Below are positions 5,811-5,923 of a stretch of DNA of 5,923 bases, one piece after another. Source of the DNA: Elusimicrobiota bacterium. GTDB taxonomy: Bacteria > Elusimicrobiota > Elusimicrobia > Elusimicrobiales > UBA9959. The notes beneath the pieces are model-generated. The model was not told the origin of the DNA, ran no database searches, and worked only from the letters and a program-made list of their open reading frames with translations. The translations under genes and the position numbers were made by a program. The first letter of the stretch is position 1. Each line of letters opens with the position of its first letter. The DNA lies in assembly GCA_030639665.1 (NCBI GenBank), contig DAOWCC010000149.1:1-5923 (forward strand), read 5' to 3'.

Positions 5811-5923
5811 AGCTCTTATTAATTGTTCTTTGAAACTCCATTCAGTCTTTGTTTTACACATAGCATTAAGCGTAACTAGTAATTTTCGCATACAAGCTGT
5901 AATGGCTACTTTTTTAGGTTTAC
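5808..5923 (-). CDS. IS110-family transposase, C-terminal end (cut by window edge)
   Basis: Reading the minus strand in from the right edge gives 37 codons ending in TGA (5810-5808). The peptide starts KPKKVAITACMRKLLVTLNAM and ends EWSFKEQLIRA. The pattern KPKKVA-x-x-ACMRKLL-x-x-LNAM is the characteristic end of IS110/IS116/IS902 transposases, which use a RuvC-like DEDD domain plus a serine-containing C-terminal domain; only the tail after those is seen here. IS110 elements usually lack inverted repeats at their ends, so the element's boundary cannot be placed exactly. It should lie between this stop and the apbE 3' end, a gap of 31 bp. The gene converges on apbE. Whether the copy is intact depends on sequence outside the window. 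Confidence 0.85.
   Translation of the reverse strand, partial: KPKKVAITACMRKLLVTLNAMCKTKTEWSFKEQLIRA

Overview
The window looks like a chromosomal piece from an AT-rich, probably uncultured diderm bacterium. The grounds are exported CsgG/FlgO-like proteins, a lipoprotein-type ApbE and a secreted NagZ-type hydrolase. Nothing here fixes the phylum. Elusimicrobiota- or Omnitrophota-like lineages are only a guess.

Left block, minus strand (4140 down to 1). The order of transcription is: (i) an exported protein fusing a CsgG/FlgO-type domain to a von Willebrand factor A (VWA) domain, whose 515-codon frame is cut by one in-frame TAA at 3490-3492; (ii) a secreted two-domain glycoside hydrolase family 3 (NagZ-type) enzyme; (iii) type I signal peptidase, overlapping the hydrolase by ATGA; (iv) the first 90 codons of a second exported FlgO/CsgG-like protein that runs off the left edge. 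The theme is the cell envelope: export, signal-peptide removal, peptidoglycan or amino-sugar trimming, and outer-membrane or periplasmic CsgG/FlgO-type proteins. Three gaps next to these genes (337-376, 2545-2584, 4167-4206) carry degenerate tandem arrays of 8-bp units, five units each.

Middle (4141-4741). About 600 bp separate two divergent transcription units. No credible protein gene lies here. It holds an octamer array, a possible minus-strand promoter, and a segment at about 4434-4515 with strong mutually exclusive complementary stretches, which could be a structured RNA or a palindromic repeat relic.

Right block. A plus-strand apbE homologue (4742-5776) has a clear lipobox and a strong ribosome binding site but has lost several residues of the ApbE active site. 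It converges on the C-terminal tail of an IS110-family transposase (minus strand, 5808 to the window end), so a mobile element lies just beyond the window and ends between the two genes.

Most worth checking: the in-frame stop through the VWA metal-binding domain, the eroded ApbE active site, the repeated five-unit octamer arrays, and the complementary segments in the divergent intergenic region.
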